Source: Corythucha ciliata
Taxonomy: Eukaryota; Arthropoda; Insecta; Hemiptera; Tingidae
Assembly: GCA_038030265.1 (NCBI GenBank)
Contig: CM075937.1
Location: 40,714,198-40,778,197 of the forward strand
DNA length: 64,000 nucleotides
Direction: 5' to 3'
The notes beneath the pieces are model-generated. The model was not told the DNA's origin. It searched no databases and saw only the letters and a program-made list of their open reading frames with translations. Both the position numbers and the translations under genes were made by a program. Positions 1 to 12,393 of this stretch are shown here, piece by piece (positions within the stretch are counted from its first letter, which is position 1; every line of letters starts with the position of its first letter).

Positions 1-1343
1 GCATACCACCGAAAAAAAAAATGCGTTTACATTGTTTACACGTAACTTCCGCAAGATAAGTTTTCTTGGTTAGAATGAGATAAATCCGGGAAGGACTGTT
101 CTCGCCCTATTTTTTCCCCCGTGATGTTTTTCCAGGGGTTAAACTCTGTTATTTGAAGGTAATTTATCGTCTTTGTAATACAACTTTTTTCGTTTTTTTA
201 ATTAAACTATTCGTGTTAGTTAAGAACTGATAATATATATTAAAAATGATTAAAATGGGTTTGTAGCAGGATGCGATGGATGGGAGGGCGGAATCATTTT
301 ACACACACATCCTTGAAAAAAACTTGCGTTAATCCCCAAAATCACGCCATTATTTATGGATGCCGTGCCTTCATATTGAAATCATCTAACCACACCACGA
401 AAAGCATTCATAGTGGTGTTTGTGGTGTGTATAATCCAGGAGGGTATGGGTGGAGATGGACGGTGGAGAGGAAAGAGGATCCTCAGCGTACACTGTTTCG
501 ACCACACCATACGCCCTCCTCTGGCGATTTAACACCGAATTATCGAACCGATCTTATCAGTATGCTAATTCGATCGCCTAAACACCGCATAAAATGTGAT
601 GTGAGGGGGTGAACAGAGACTATACGCGCATAGTTAAGTGACTGGTGATAAATAAGACTAATGCCACGCAAAGTGTGTTTGCGAATACACTGAGATAGGC
701 TGCTGATTATGAGAATTGAAAAAGGCCCTCTCAGAATACGCGGGCGGAACGCTAAAAACTACATATACCATGAAACCCACGAGGTGCTCCAGAGCAAAAA
801 TACAAATATATTCAACCTGAGAAAGCTTTTAATTCGCTCTTAAGTTGGTAAATTAACTTTTAATCCAAAGTGGAAGATAAAAAGGTCGTAGCATTAAACT
901 TAATCTCCAACAAAAGAAGGAAGGGCGATGGTTGTAAAACGCGAATTTACGTTCAAAGAACATGCTGTGGGAAAGGGGGGGTTGTGTTTAGTCTTCTAGC
1001 AAACACACCCTCCCTGCTTCGTCGACACCTCGCCGTCTCTTACAGAAAGGTGATAATTAGTCCCTGAATGCATCTACTACACCCCTCACTTCACTTCTCC
1101 CTTAACTATCAGTAGTCGAGCTTATAGCGGCTAATGATAGTCACGTACTGAACTTAGAGGGAGAGAGTTGTTTGGTGTAAAGCGCATTTAAATACCTCTT
1201 TACGACAATTCCCTCTTTATTTTCGGTAAAGTACGTCACGTACTATTCGTAGACGCAAAATATCAACCTGACAAGCCTCAGAAAATGATTAATCGTAGTC
1301 TATTTCAGTATTCCTGAACAATGGAAGCGCAATTCAAGTTAGT
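1..1343. other. Unassigned AT-rich DNA
   Basis: I see no gene, RNA or mobile element here. The longest open frame (271-612) has a composition typical of chance reading frames and no recognisable motif. The stretch ends where the inverted repeat of the next element begins. Confidence 0.5.
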
Positions 1344-2615
1344 GGCAGTCTCGTTCTCCCATTATACAAGTCACAGGATTTTTGTCGAATCAGTCTTTTT
1401 CCTAAAAATCCTAGCCTTTTTGTAAAACGCCGCCTTTTAGTAGAAAAATCTGTTTTTTCTCAATCATCCTGGTTTATTTTGCCTTGCAATTGGCTGCAGT
1501 CCTTTCGGGCTCATTATCGAAGCAACTTGCGATTACAAAAAAAAAAAAACAACAAAAACAAAAAACCCTAACTTATCTAGGCTCTTTGTAAAGACTCGTT
1601 TCGCCGTACTGTATTACACCCAGCCTACTAACTGACAACGATTCACTGGCGTGCCCAGGCAGGTAGATCGGAAGCTCCTTGTCTGAGAGGACGATTCACG
1701 CCAAAGTAAGCTTCATAAATTCCAAAAATCGCCATGGAAGGCTTCTGGAGGACGCCTTGACTGGAGAAACGTTCATAAATAGCCCCCCCCCCCCAAGCCC
1801 TAGCCTAATAGTTATTCGAGAGCTGGCGACAGCCCTCTATTCAACCAGAAGAACTATTGTCCTATTTGATAAATTTTGTGCAGAGAAATACGAATATGAG
1901 CGTCTGTCAGTCAAAATCCCTAAATTTGGGACATGAATTATGCGAAAGAACACAGTCTTGTAACTTGTCTCATTCGGGAGGTTTTTAGGAGCTTCTGCCC
2001 TCAGTGGCCAGTTTCATGACTATGTTTCACCGTTGGATTAATGTCCTAAAGGAGTATTTGATTTGCTGCTGAGGGCAAACGCCCCAGGCGGACGCTCAAT
2101 TTCGTATTCGGCACCATAAAAACCTGTTGAATGAGACCCTTATTAAGTATGACTATAAGTTCATTCGGTTAATTCAGACTAGCCCATGAGGACAAAATAT
2201 GCCTCAGGCAGACGTTCATTTTCATATTCAGCCCAAAAAAACACATCGAATGGGAAAAGTTTCAGGACTATGTTCTTCCGGTTGAGTAGGACTGTCGCCG
2301 GCTTTCGGTCAATGCACAACATAGTACTATTTTTATCAGCGTTATTTTTCAGTATTGATTTATTTTGCATTTTGCTACAAGTGAAAAGTTTGATTTGGGA
2401 GGTGTTTCTTTATCTTTCTTCACAAAAAGGCTGTTAATAATTCAGTACGTTAGGTTCGCAAAGAACCTGAAAGCCCTTAGCCTATTTGTAATAAGGCTAA
2501 AATTTTTCAGGCTGATTGAGAAAAAACAGATTTCACTACAAAAAGGCTAGGATTTTTAGAAAAAGACTGATTCGACAAAAATTTTGCGACATGTATAACA
2601 TGATAAGAGACTGCC
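1344..2615. mobile_element. 1.27-kb non-autonomous terminal-inverted-repeat element
   Basis: The left arm (about 1344-1475) reappears inverted at about 2505-2615. Both arms start with GGCAGTCTC and carry, in the same order, ATTATACA, GATTTTTGTCGAATCAGTC, AAAAATCCTAGCCTTTTTGT and CTGTTTTTTCTCAATCA. The interior has no long reading frame with a recognisable product. It contains a degenerate tandem unit of about 120-140 bp, seen near 2017, 2149 and 2268 as GACTAT followed by a CGGTT-like motif. A second marker of the unit, a GAGG..AA..GCC..AGGC(G/A)GACG motif, occurs near 2075 and 2190. I could not fix a target-site duplication, so the superfamily is open. Identity of the arms is well above chance, with small indels, so the copy is not fresh. 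Confidence 0.75.
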
Positions 2616-4289
2616 GTTTAAAATTATACAGGCGACCAAAAACAAGGACCATAATTCTAAAAGAATAACATTTACTAGCAGTTTGTATAGATATTGAAAC
2701 GAAGTTTTTGAAGGCAAATGTTTGAATAGGAAGTGTTAATTTGACTCTGAATTGAAATTTCCATTGCAACGTCAGGTCTGTCGCTCGGACCCCACCTCCT
2801 TTCCTCCTTCTCTAAATTAGTTGAAAATGTTCAACTAGTTGAATAGCGCGACATGGTGAAGGCGTGGATAGAGGTCACTAATTCAGTACCGAGTTGATTA
2901 ATTCGAGATCTCCCCCTCTCCATCCCGCCCTCGCCACAACCACTTCACGACGACCATTCCACGGTTGTAGCGCACTTTGCAGTATAGACCCCGCTGAAGT
3001 TAATGTCGCTAGCATCGCTCGGTAAAGGAAATACTGATGGTCTGTACGGGGATGCGGTTATTCAAATTTGCTCGTACGTGCTGAAAAACATTGAATGCGA
3101 TTGATGCAAGTGAAATTTACTTATTTCCTGAAGGAACCACTAATCAGCATGAAAAAAAAAGATTTAATAACGAAAGTTTCAGCCGAGTATTAAAACAGCC
3201 TTTTTTACGCTAAAAATGGGTCCTTAAACGACCCGTATGTCACAAATGCCGCACCTGCGAAAGGAATTTCCAATATATATCTCTGGCCCTATCATCAGGC
3301 TTTAATTGAAGGGGGTCCTCAGGTGTTTCAGATTACAAGTTAACCAGCCACCATTTTAATCACCCACTCAGAACTCATTTTATCGAATCAATCACAAGTT
3401 TTTGATGATGATGATGATGAGGAGCATTTAAATTCTGAATCGCAATAATTAATTTATTGAACTCAGGCATCAAATCGATAGTACTTTGACAATTCACCCT
3501 TTCCAAGTAATTAATCCTAACTAATTATTTCTAATAATACGTAGTGTATACTGTACCAGCAACAGTCCAGAGTCATCACTCCCCACCTTAACAATGTAAA
3601 CCAACAAATACGCGGCCAGCAGTCACACATTACGCGTATATTTTGCCTTGAATATTACGATTGTCGTAAATTTCGTTTTGATTGTGAAATTTTCTGCATG
3701 GAGTTAAGACATCCACGAGGCATTTCTCCCTATTTTTTCCTAAAAAATGTACCGTGTCTCGTAAATTTTGCCTAGAATGTGCGTTTCATGCTGATTTTGC
3801 CCTTCACATGGCGTTTCTTCCCTGTTTTCACTTGAAAGCAGCAGTGGCAACCCTAAATCCATGATGTAGCAGCTGCTACACCTCTCCAGAGGGGGGGTGG
3901 TCCGTGATTGAGAAGGTGATGAGTAGCATTGACGTATAAAAAGATAAGGATTGTGAAAACCATAAGGAAGGGAGAGAGAATCGGCTCCCAGGTCAGAAGA
4001 ATAATTATCAATTTAATAAGCCATAGCACAAAGCCAAGTAACATTGCTTTTGGCGATTGGCGTCCTGGTCTGTCCACGCGTATGACGCTTATGCTTGAAT
4101 AGTCAGTTTCCCGGCTTCTTTGTTTATTTAATGCGACTTTCCTCTCAGTTCTTGAATATACAACTGACAGTTTCCGGGTAGATCCTGTGGAAAATTTTCG
4201 TTTTTTACAGCTGAATGCTAGATTGCGGAACTAAATAAAATGTTAGCTATTCGTTTCTGTTTTTTTCAGGACAACGAATTTGGTCAATA
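2616..4289. other. Unassigned DNA with a GAT microsatellite
   Basis: No gene is seen. A short GAT trinucleotide tract lies at about 3403-3420. A C-rich block near 2780-2970 and the remainder show no repeat partner that I could find in the window. Confidence 0.45.
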
Positions 4290-4945
4290 GATTACCGACT
4301 CAATTTCAACATGAATTCATTATTTTGTGACTCCGGAGACTCAATTTCAACTGATCACAGAAAGAATAAGTTTCAAGGCCACTTTGGAACTCGATAGAAC
4401 AACATTGACGGTAATGTTTGAGGAAATTGATAGTTTCCAAGTATTACATTTATTTACAGTTTTGAACGTCGAAATTGACAGTGTCGATGGCAAAATTGGC
4501 AGTTTTGAGGAATAAGTTGACAGTTTATGGAGTTTGAAGGAAGGAATTGACCGATTTGAAGACGGAATTGACAGTTTATAGGACAAAGTTGGCAGTTTTA
4601 AGACGACATTAGCAGTTTCGAGGAACAAATTGACATTTCCGGGACAACGTGGACAGTTTTTATGACAAAGTTGACGTTGAATTTGTAGTTTGTGATATAA
4701 GTTGAGTGCAAAATTGATAATTCGTAGGACGAAAATGAGAGTTTATAGGAAAAAATTGACATCTCTAGAACAAAATTGACAGTTTCAAGGACGAAATGAC
4801 AGTTTTTAGGATGAAAATGACAGTTTTTGGGGCGAAAACGACAGTTTTAGGACGACATTTATAGTTTCAAGGACGAAATTTAGATAAAGTTTCAGGGATG
4901 ACACTGATAGTTTCCAGAACCAAATTGACAGTTTCCTGCCCCCTT
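4290..4945. repeat. Array B, forward orientation (ATTGACAGTTT units)
   Basis: Degenerate tandem repeats of about 24-30 bp are built round AAATTGACAGTTT, followed by a short variable piece and AGGACGA. About twenty recognisable units are visible. Point changes and small indels are frequent, so this is an old array. Reading frames across it are by-products of the repeat. Confidence 0.8.
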
Positions 4946-4957
4946 ATTCTATAACTC

Positions 4958-5358
4958 TTAAGAGGGAGTTGTATAAGTGTTTCCTCGACCCCCCACCAAT
5001 CATACCTCGTCCACTCCGCGTTACGGAAATTACCACCGTATTTCTGCATCATTCCTGGACTTCAAGTACTCATTTAAATCTTTAGGAAATTCCGCACAGC
5101 GGTACGATCTTCTTTTTTCATATTTCATTTCTAAACTACCTGTAAAACGGTCATGAACTTTTACCTTGAAAATTCACACTCTTTCGACGACTTATTTAGG
5201 AAAGCAAGATCGTACGGTTGTGCGGAATTTCCTGAAGATTTAAATGAGCCATTGAAGTCCAGGATTGGTGCAGAAATACGGCGGTAATATACGTAACGCG
5301 GAGTGAGCGAGGTATGATTGGAGGGGGTCGAGGAAACACGTGTACAACTCCCCCTTAA
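4958..5358. mobile_element. TTAA-flanked foldback element, copy 1
   Basis: A 401-bp palindromic element with arms of about 150 bp. The left arm starts TTAAGAGGGAGTTGTA and the right arm ends TACAACTCCCCCTTAA. Both arms carry TTTCCTCGACCCCC, CAATCATACCTCG, CACTCCGCGTTACG, CCGTATTTCTGCA, TCCTGGACTTCAA and GGAAATTCCGCACA in mirror order. The loop (about 5110-5200) is AT-rich. There is no coding capacity. Related sequences lie at 19441-19858 and 58552-58764. A TTAA at both ends is typical of piggyBac-type target sites, but the terminal bases (GAGGG/GGGGG) are not diagnostic, so the assignment is tentative. Confidence 0.85.
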
Positions 5359-5389
5359 CGCACGCTACAGCTACAGAATAGCACCCCTG

Positions 5390-6390
5390 GACAGCTATTT
5401 ATGACAGAGTTTACAGCTTCTAGGGAGAAATCGCTAGTTTCAACGAAATTGACAGTTTATTTGAAAGATGAAACTGACAGTTTCTAGTTCTCGACTGTTT
5501 CCGGTGAAGGGGCTGAAAAAATCCAAGATATGACTCCGATTTGTCTGATGCTGACCCTCAAAATAAAGTTTTGTGGTATAATGTTGTGTAGGAGGAAATT
5601 GACATTTTTTTTTTCCACGTCAAAACTGACTGTTCCTGGGGCTAGAAACTGAAAAACTGCGTGTACTAGAAATGTCAAGTTCGTCATTCAAAACTGACAA
5701 TTTCGTCATTAAACTGCCAATTTCGTCCTATAGTCTGTCATTACTGTTCTAGAAACTGTCAATTTCTACCTTGAAACTGCCGATTTCGCCTAACAAAACT
5801 GTCAATTTCGTTCCGGGAACTAACACTTTTGACTTTAAACCTTGAATTAGAAATTCAACATCGAATAATACGGGCTCAGACCATGGGGTTTCAAAACCCC
5901 TTCATCACAGTTTCGAGGACAAAATTGACAGTTTATAGGACACTATTGACAGTTTCTAGGACGATATTAACATGTTTTAAATGACAAAATTGACAGTTTG
6001 AAAAAGAAATTGGCATTTCCAGGACGAATTTGACAATATCAGTGATAAAAATAACAGTTTTGAACGGCGAAATTGACGATGTTGAGGTGAATTTCGTTCT
6101 GGGGTTTGTCAATTTCGTCCTTGAAACTGTCAATTCCGTCATTAAAAACTGTCAATTGTGTCCTATAAAATGGCAATTTCGTCCTTGAAATGGAATGAGC
6201 CCGAATTGTCTGATGCTGATCCTTGAAATAAGTTTTGTGAACTTTTGTCACTTTGGTGAAATTGACAGTTTCCAAGTCAAAACTGCCAGTTCCTGGGGTG
6301 AAATTGACCGTTTTGTAAGACGAGATTGACAGTTTAAAGGATGAAATTGACGGTCCTTGGAACGAAATCCATAGTCTTAGAATGAAAATC
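5390..6390. repeat. Array B with alternating orientation
   Basis: The same ATTGACAGTTT unit as at 4290-4945, but its orientation switches. It is forward at about 5390-5660, reverse (AAACTGTCAATTTCG) at about 5690-5830, forward at 5905-6060, reverse at 6105-6190 and forward again at 6255-6390. A block of roughly 110 bp that starts GTCTGATGCTGA and ends CAGTTCCTGGGG-like occurs twice, at about 5535-5650 and 6205-6305. This shows segmental duplication inside the array. Confidence 0.75.
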
Positions 6391-6414
6391 CATAGTCTGA
6401 ATCCGAATTCTCGT

Positions 6415-6670
6415 CAAGGATTGAGCTTACAATTTTTAGTGGTGTGAGTAGTCAGTTTGGTGATCGTCATAGGGAACAAATCGTCATTATACAACCATTT
6501 TTAAGGGACGAATGGTCAAATTGGCCATTTTTGGAGCGCAAATGGTCGTTACTGTCGTTTTAAGGTCATATGATCGTCAGTTTGAGCTATTTTCAGGGTA
6601 GAAATCGTCAGTTCAAACATTTGCATGTCGCGAATCGTCAGTTTTGCTATTTTTAATGCGCATAAAGTCA
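6415..6670. repeat. Array B variant (CGTCAGTTTG units)
   Basis: Units of about 35-45 bp read AATCGTCAGTTTG, an ATTTTTA tract and then GGCGCAAA. They look like a diverged relative of the preceding array. The same variant returns at about 32140-32620. Confidence 0.6.
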
Positions 6671-6674
6671 TTTT

Positions 6675-7285
6675 CTACTCCCAATATTAATGTCATTAGC
6701 TACACTTGAAATTTGGTGAACGCTGAAACTTCTTCGACTTTTACGCTTATTCTGACGTCTCATAACCGTAAACTTTAAGCTGGAAAGCTCCCTATTAAGA
6801 CTAGAAATGCCGCCAAACAAACGATTTCGTTCGTGGGTCGGGTTACGTATAATTGGTCTTATACCAATCACTGTTTTTTTAAATTAATTTTTAAAAAACC
6901 TTGTATAGAAAATTAAAGGTTGGGGAGCATGAAACTAGCCATACCCAAGTTTGTTTGTTTGTTGTTCAAAGTGCTTGAAAGGCTAAACAAACGAAAATTC
7001 CGGCTAATATTGCAACACTAGGGTTTGTGCAATAAAATTGAGCGTTTTGGGGTTGCGTTGATGGGTTGTACAATATAACGAACAACCCATTTTTTAATTC
7101 GTAAACATCTGGAAACGATGTATTTTACAAATTTATTGCGCAATAATTATTGTACGTGTATGGACCCCTTTCATTAATAAACGTGGCGTTTCTCCTAGAT
7201 TCTTCCTTTAGCATGACGTGCCATTGGGGGCTGTCCATATCGCCCCACTCCTGAAGGGGGCACTCCCCCTCAAACAAACAGACCA
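6675..7285. other. Unassigned AT-rich DNA
   Basis: No gene or repeat partner is recognised. The short open frame at 6668-6871 on the minus strand has no identifiable motif. Confidence 0.4.
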
Positions 7286-7289
7286 AACT

Positions 7290-8700
7290 GAAAGAAAAAT
7301 CAATTTTCCGATGATCTTATCTAGAACCAAAAAATTGGGGTTTGCTAAGGCCGCGAAATTTATTTCTTGATTCAACACGGCGAAATTTGTTACCTGAATG
7401 AGTCATAATCATGACCCACAGATTTGCTTTTTGGATTAGTCAAAGATCTCGCATTTTCATTTTTGATGCAGTGAGAACTGCAGAATTTCATTTTTTTTGT
7501 GGGAGGGTGAGCCAGCCCGCGAAAATTGTTTTTAATTAGCCAACTCCCTGAGAGTCAGAACAAAATTTGGTGTTATGATTAGCCTACGCGCCAAATTGTG
7601 TTTTAGAGCGATCCGAACCACTAAAATGAATTTTTGAGCGAGCCGATCCCGCTAAATTGGGGTTGAATTGGTCAAACCTGCAAAATTTTGCTTTTGAATA
7701 GAGACATACCTGTTAAAATGCACTTTTAAAATGGACCAACACCCCGAAATTGGTTTTTGAATTGTTCAACAGGGTATAATTATGATTATGTAGCATCGAA
7801 ATCCATGAAACGACTTTTTCAGGGGCGAACCTGTCCACACGAAACAAGTTTTCATCGAGCCGATTCCACGATTTTTTTTCTTTTCAGGTAGTAACCCCCT
7901 GAAATTGTATGTTTTCAAAGAAGGCCAGCCCCGAGGAGTTCATTATGATGTTGAACAATGTGAACTAACGAAATTAATTTTTAAAAAGAACACCAGAGCG
8001 ATTTTTCGCGCGAAGTTTGGTTTTTGTGCCGGAGAATCTCACGAAATTGCTTTTTAGCACAAGCCATAGGCAGGCGAAATTGACTTTTTTTGGCCAACGC
8101 CGCAAAATCCTTGTTCGGTCCACGCGTGTGTTTGGGGAGTTCATCAAGCCCTTCAGTGCGGGGGATGGACCGATTGGCGGTCCCAGATGGATTTTCGATA
8201 AATTTATTCGTAATTACCTATTTGATATTTGTCAGTCTTTCGTTTTTTTTTGTTTTTTTGTTTGTTTGTTTGTTTGTTTTTTTTTTGTTCATTTTCGAAG
8301 GTTTTGTAACCTGAAAACCAAATTTCGCGGGGTCGCCCAATTCAAAAACCAATTTTGTGGGTATATCTCGCCGAAAAACCATTCCTCGAATTTTACTCCT
8401 TAAAAAACCAATTTGGAGGATTTTTCTCGCTGTGAAACCCCATTTTCAATGGTCTGGACTCACGAAAGAATCAATTTTTCAGATTTATTTTGCTGAAAAA
8501 TCGCGAGGTCACCTCATTCATCGACCGTTTTCGGAAATTATCAGCACTAATAAACAATTTTCGCTGGTCCAACTCACTAAACATCATTTTTCCCGGATTC
8601 CACTCGCTAAACATTTTCGTGGGTGGGGCTCTCAAAAAAAGTTAAGTTCGCGGATTTAGCTGGTGAAAACCCAGTTTTGTGGTATTCTGAGTTGATGAAC
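7290..8700. repeat. Array C with an internal orientation flip
   Basis: Degenerate units of about 28-40 bp are based on AACCAATTTCGCGG. From about 7320 to 8110 the units read in reverse (CGCGAAATTTGGTTTTTGA). From about 8300 to 8700 they read forward (AAAAACCAATTTTGTGG). The switch falls at a T-rich, GTTT-repeated tract (about 8238-8290). The open frame 8017-8403 is simply translated array and is not a gene. Confidence 0.75.
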
Positions 8701-9470
8701 AACCAGTTCTCTTGCTGGAGACTGATCCCAGAAAAAAGAGCAGCCTGTTGCCGAGATCTGCCATAGGCAGTGGTGCATCTGACATCTTCTCCAGCGAAGC
8801 TGCCCGCCCACTCCTAGATCAAGGCCTGGTTACTACCCTGATGTGGTGGTAAGATGAAAGGTCATATTTGACGTGAGTCAACCAGGTGAGTGGGACTCAA
8901 CGCTATACACGAGAGCCTACAAGCGTTGGCGTCTGTGTGAGTGACTAGAACTCATCCCTCTGAAAGGTGTGTTGACAAAGGGGGAATTGTTCATGCCAAT
9001 CAGAGAATCTCTTATGCACTTTTTATTCGAAAGGCGAATCTGATGCCATTGGCCCCTCCACCATTGTGGGCAGCCTTGTGCCTTTCTAATTTTCTCCTGA
9101 ATTTGCCGTCTCACACGGCTGTTGTTGTTGCGCAGAGCACACATGAGTATTGCTCCTTGAACTCCGCGAAGTCAAAAGCGCGTAATATAGGTGCCAAAAA
9201 AATGCCCGATGGCAAAATATCGAAATTGCGCAGCTGAAATGTCAGACCAGGCTCACCCTAGCATTCGAACTGACGCTTTAGCATTATGTAGCCCCCAGAT
9301 AAACTGCCATTTTTTAGACAGGGCGATGAGTGGGCTTGGTTCGAGCAAAATCGTCATTTTCCTTCAAAAACAGACCTAGGGATGTAATGGCTCGTTGTAA
9401 AAACACACTAAAAAAACCTGCCCTGGGCATTAAAGAACATGTAAGTAAATACCGTTGACACGGGGCACTT
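8701..9470. other. Unassigned moderately GC-rich DNA
   Basis: The composition differs from the flanking array. Open frames on both strands (for example 8941-9237 and, on the minus strand, 8917-9144) have no motif I recognise. It could hold a decayed insertion, but I see no ends. Confidence 0.35.
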
Positions 9471-9486
9471 GCGAGCGATCGCTCGC
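9471..9486. repeat. Perfect 16-bp palindrome
   Basis: GCGAGCGATCGCTCGC is fully self-complementary and GC-rich in an AT-rich setting. It is too short to assign to a transposon. It could be a chance palindrome or a protein-binding site. Confidence 0.7.
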
Positions 9487-9489
9487 TTG

Positions 9490-12250
9490 TTTTTGTCGGT
9501 TTGTTGGGTCGGTTGTTTGTGGTTGTTTGTGTCGGGAAAAATGAAATTCACGTGACGCAGGGTGATTCCAGCATCCCAAAACTCAGGAAACGGTCAATAC
9601 ACCCCCCTCCCAGTCCTCACCAAACAAACTTTTCGTTATGTTATTACTTTCCATCGGTCCGAAGGGATAGTCAAATGTGGCTTCCTGTTAAAAATCGACA
9701 GCGTTAAATTGTATTCTAATGGTGCACAGCCGGCGGCGCAGCTTGTAAATTATTTTATTTTTCAGGGAGGTCTGATTGATTAATTAAAAATGACTAAGGA
9801 AAAGCAATTAAGCGTACCCCCTCCCTTCACAACTAGGGATTTTATAACGTTAGCGGGCTATACATATACATTATTTTGACAGATTAAAATGCATTGATTT
9901 TTCATATTACAAATATATTAAATGAGTGAAAATTTAACCCAAATTATCTTCCCCTCCTATCTGTAAAAACAACAATCCATTTTTATACTGCCCCTCCTTT
10001 TTTTTCGTTTGATTGAAAAACCTCCTCCTCCCCCATCCCCTTCTTCAAGCTCGCATTCCTAAATCAACTTCCATAGTAGCAAAAGAAAAACTACGGTGGA
10101 ATATAAGGAATGGAAATTATACGGAAGAGTTAACGCAAGAAAATGAGTGAAAACGATGGAAAAGAAAAAGGGAGGGGGGGAGGCGAAGTAAATTATGGAA
10201 AATAAAAATTTCATGAAAATGCAACACCCTTTTGGTTGTTTGGGCCTTTTCTTCATCCTTTCTCCCCACCCGCCCAGCATTAGAAGCTTTTTAATATCGT
10301 TATCGACTGGTCAGGTGGGGGTGGAGGGATTATATGAACCTAAGGTTTTGAAGCCATTAATATACCCTCACTTTTGAGCCTATTATCATCCCCTTTTCAT
10401 CCCTTACGAAACTGAGATAATTTTTCAGCGAAAGAATAACAAAGGCGATCGTGATTTTTCTATGTACTCTTGTAAAATCGCTTCTGTTTTTCTTTCTCAA
10501 AAACCTTCTACCAGCTTTTTGTGTGCCCCTGCGAAGAGAGAATGACAAATCTTATTCGATTAATCAACGAGTTTCGGCCGAGAAAGAAAATACAACCATT
10601 TGAGATGGGGCGGTAGGAGTAGCTAGGAAGGAGGATTTTGAGTGGTGTGGAATGGGAAGGGGGAGGGATAGGTCAGAGCAATTTCGGGTAATTCGCTTCA
10701 CTCTATCAAGTATTGTTCTTCGTCTCTTCGGATGAAAGCGAGCCGGCTTAGCCTCTTCTCTCTCTTTCTCTCACTCTCTCTATACGCCCGGGCTCTTGAT
10801 TTATGTAAGAAAATACGTTTTTTTAATGCAACATCCTTTTGTTCGGTAATCTTTGGGCGGTCAGAATAGTGAAGGATGGTGGGTGGGTTGGAGGGTTAGT
10901 ACCGAGGAAAAATACGACTTTTGTGTTGTTTGGAAAAGGATAATGTTTTTAAGGAGAAAGCACTGTAACTGCATCATTTCTCTCTTTCCAAACTTTGTCT
11001 CATTCGCTGGTTATTTTCTTAAAAAAACAAAACAACAAAAGAACCCTTAAAAAAAATTACTCCGCAATTTTTCAAGCATGTTATTTAACCTCGAGGTTTC
11101 CCCTCCCCCAAACCACACTCTGGGACACAACTTGAGTTGGGGCAACTGCGTAAAAATATTACGAGTCATAATTTTCTCCATTCTCCCCTTCATAAAGAGA
11201 AGGGGTCGCTCTATTCTCATTCCACGTACGGTGAAAAAAGTCCTGTTTGTACTGCGAGGGTAGCGAGCTACAATAATCATTGTAAATTACGAAACTCCGT
11301 CTACTACGTTAATCCTTTTTTCCCGGACCACCAAATACAGTGTATGAGAGTTTTTTTGTTTTGTTTTCAATAATATTTTAATTAAACCTCTTCCTTCCTT
11401 CATACTTTTCTGTGGTGAGATCAGTGTGCCCATTGTTCTCTGAGCTACCATCGGGAAAACAAGAGAGAGTTGGTGAAACTCTTTCTCTCTCACACTCTCT
11501 CTCAGTTACTCTCTCTCCTCCCTTTACGCTAACAATAGATTGATCAGAGGAGAGCACTCGGAACGGAAACTGAAGATAAAACTGTTCTGTTCTTCTTATC
11601 GTTTGGAATATCAAAGCAATTTATACGAGAGTAAAGCTGATTACAGGAAGAGAGGGGTTTTTTTCGTTGTTCTGTCTCCGCAAAAAGTTTTTTTTCTATT
11701 CTTCATTTTAAAGGACCTCTTATCGTATGGGGTTGGTGAAATCGAAAAAAAAAAAAAAAAAAAATCACCGGATACAAATTTGGCAGTTTACGAGTTACCA
11801 ACAGAAAAAATTCGCTCTTATATAGCAGTTCTTCGCTATGGATAAAAACCAGGTCGTTTAATTTGACAGGCTCATAAATCAGTACCACGCCCCCTGTTTT
11901 TACGCTTGAAATGAGTGAAATTATCAGATAATTAACAAAATACACCTCTATTATGCCCCCTCCACCACCGACCACGTCATTTGTCACACAATGATATTTC
12001 TCGACGCCGTGCCGGCAGAGAAACCGCCTCACCCTTCTCCCATCAAGTCATTAGTATACATTGGCTTCTGATGATTTCACATGGGTGAATTTTGACTCTG
12101 AATTTCCGCAAACATTTGCACTTCTCTACGAGGAATACTCGTTGGCAATAATGTGTGTTGGAACCGGCTATCCTAGGGTCTTCGACATCTGAAAAAAAAA
12201 GGCCCTGAAACTTTCAATTTCACTTAAATTAAGGCATGAAACTTTTAATA
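9490..12250. other. Unassigned DNA with CT/GA-rich tracts
   Basis: No gene is recognised. Simple-sequence tracts include CT-rich runs near 10757-10785 and 11480-11521 and an A20-class run near 11747-11764. Open frames of 60-109 codons overlap each other on both strands and look like chance frames. Confidence 0.45.
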
Positions 12251-12393
12251 TTAAGGGTCAGAAACTGGACCCGGTAGGAACTCCAAGGCCAGCTGAGGGA
12301 GCGGAGAGGCAGATAGCAACACAGCAATGAGGGGGGAGGGAGAATCCTCACCGTCCATGAGTTGGAGGAGGACCTGTTGCTGGGCTCGCCGAA

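Noticed and set aside
8017..8403. 128-codon open frame on the plus strand
   Set aside because: It is translated array C plus a GTTT/T tract (phenylalanine/valine run), not a gene.
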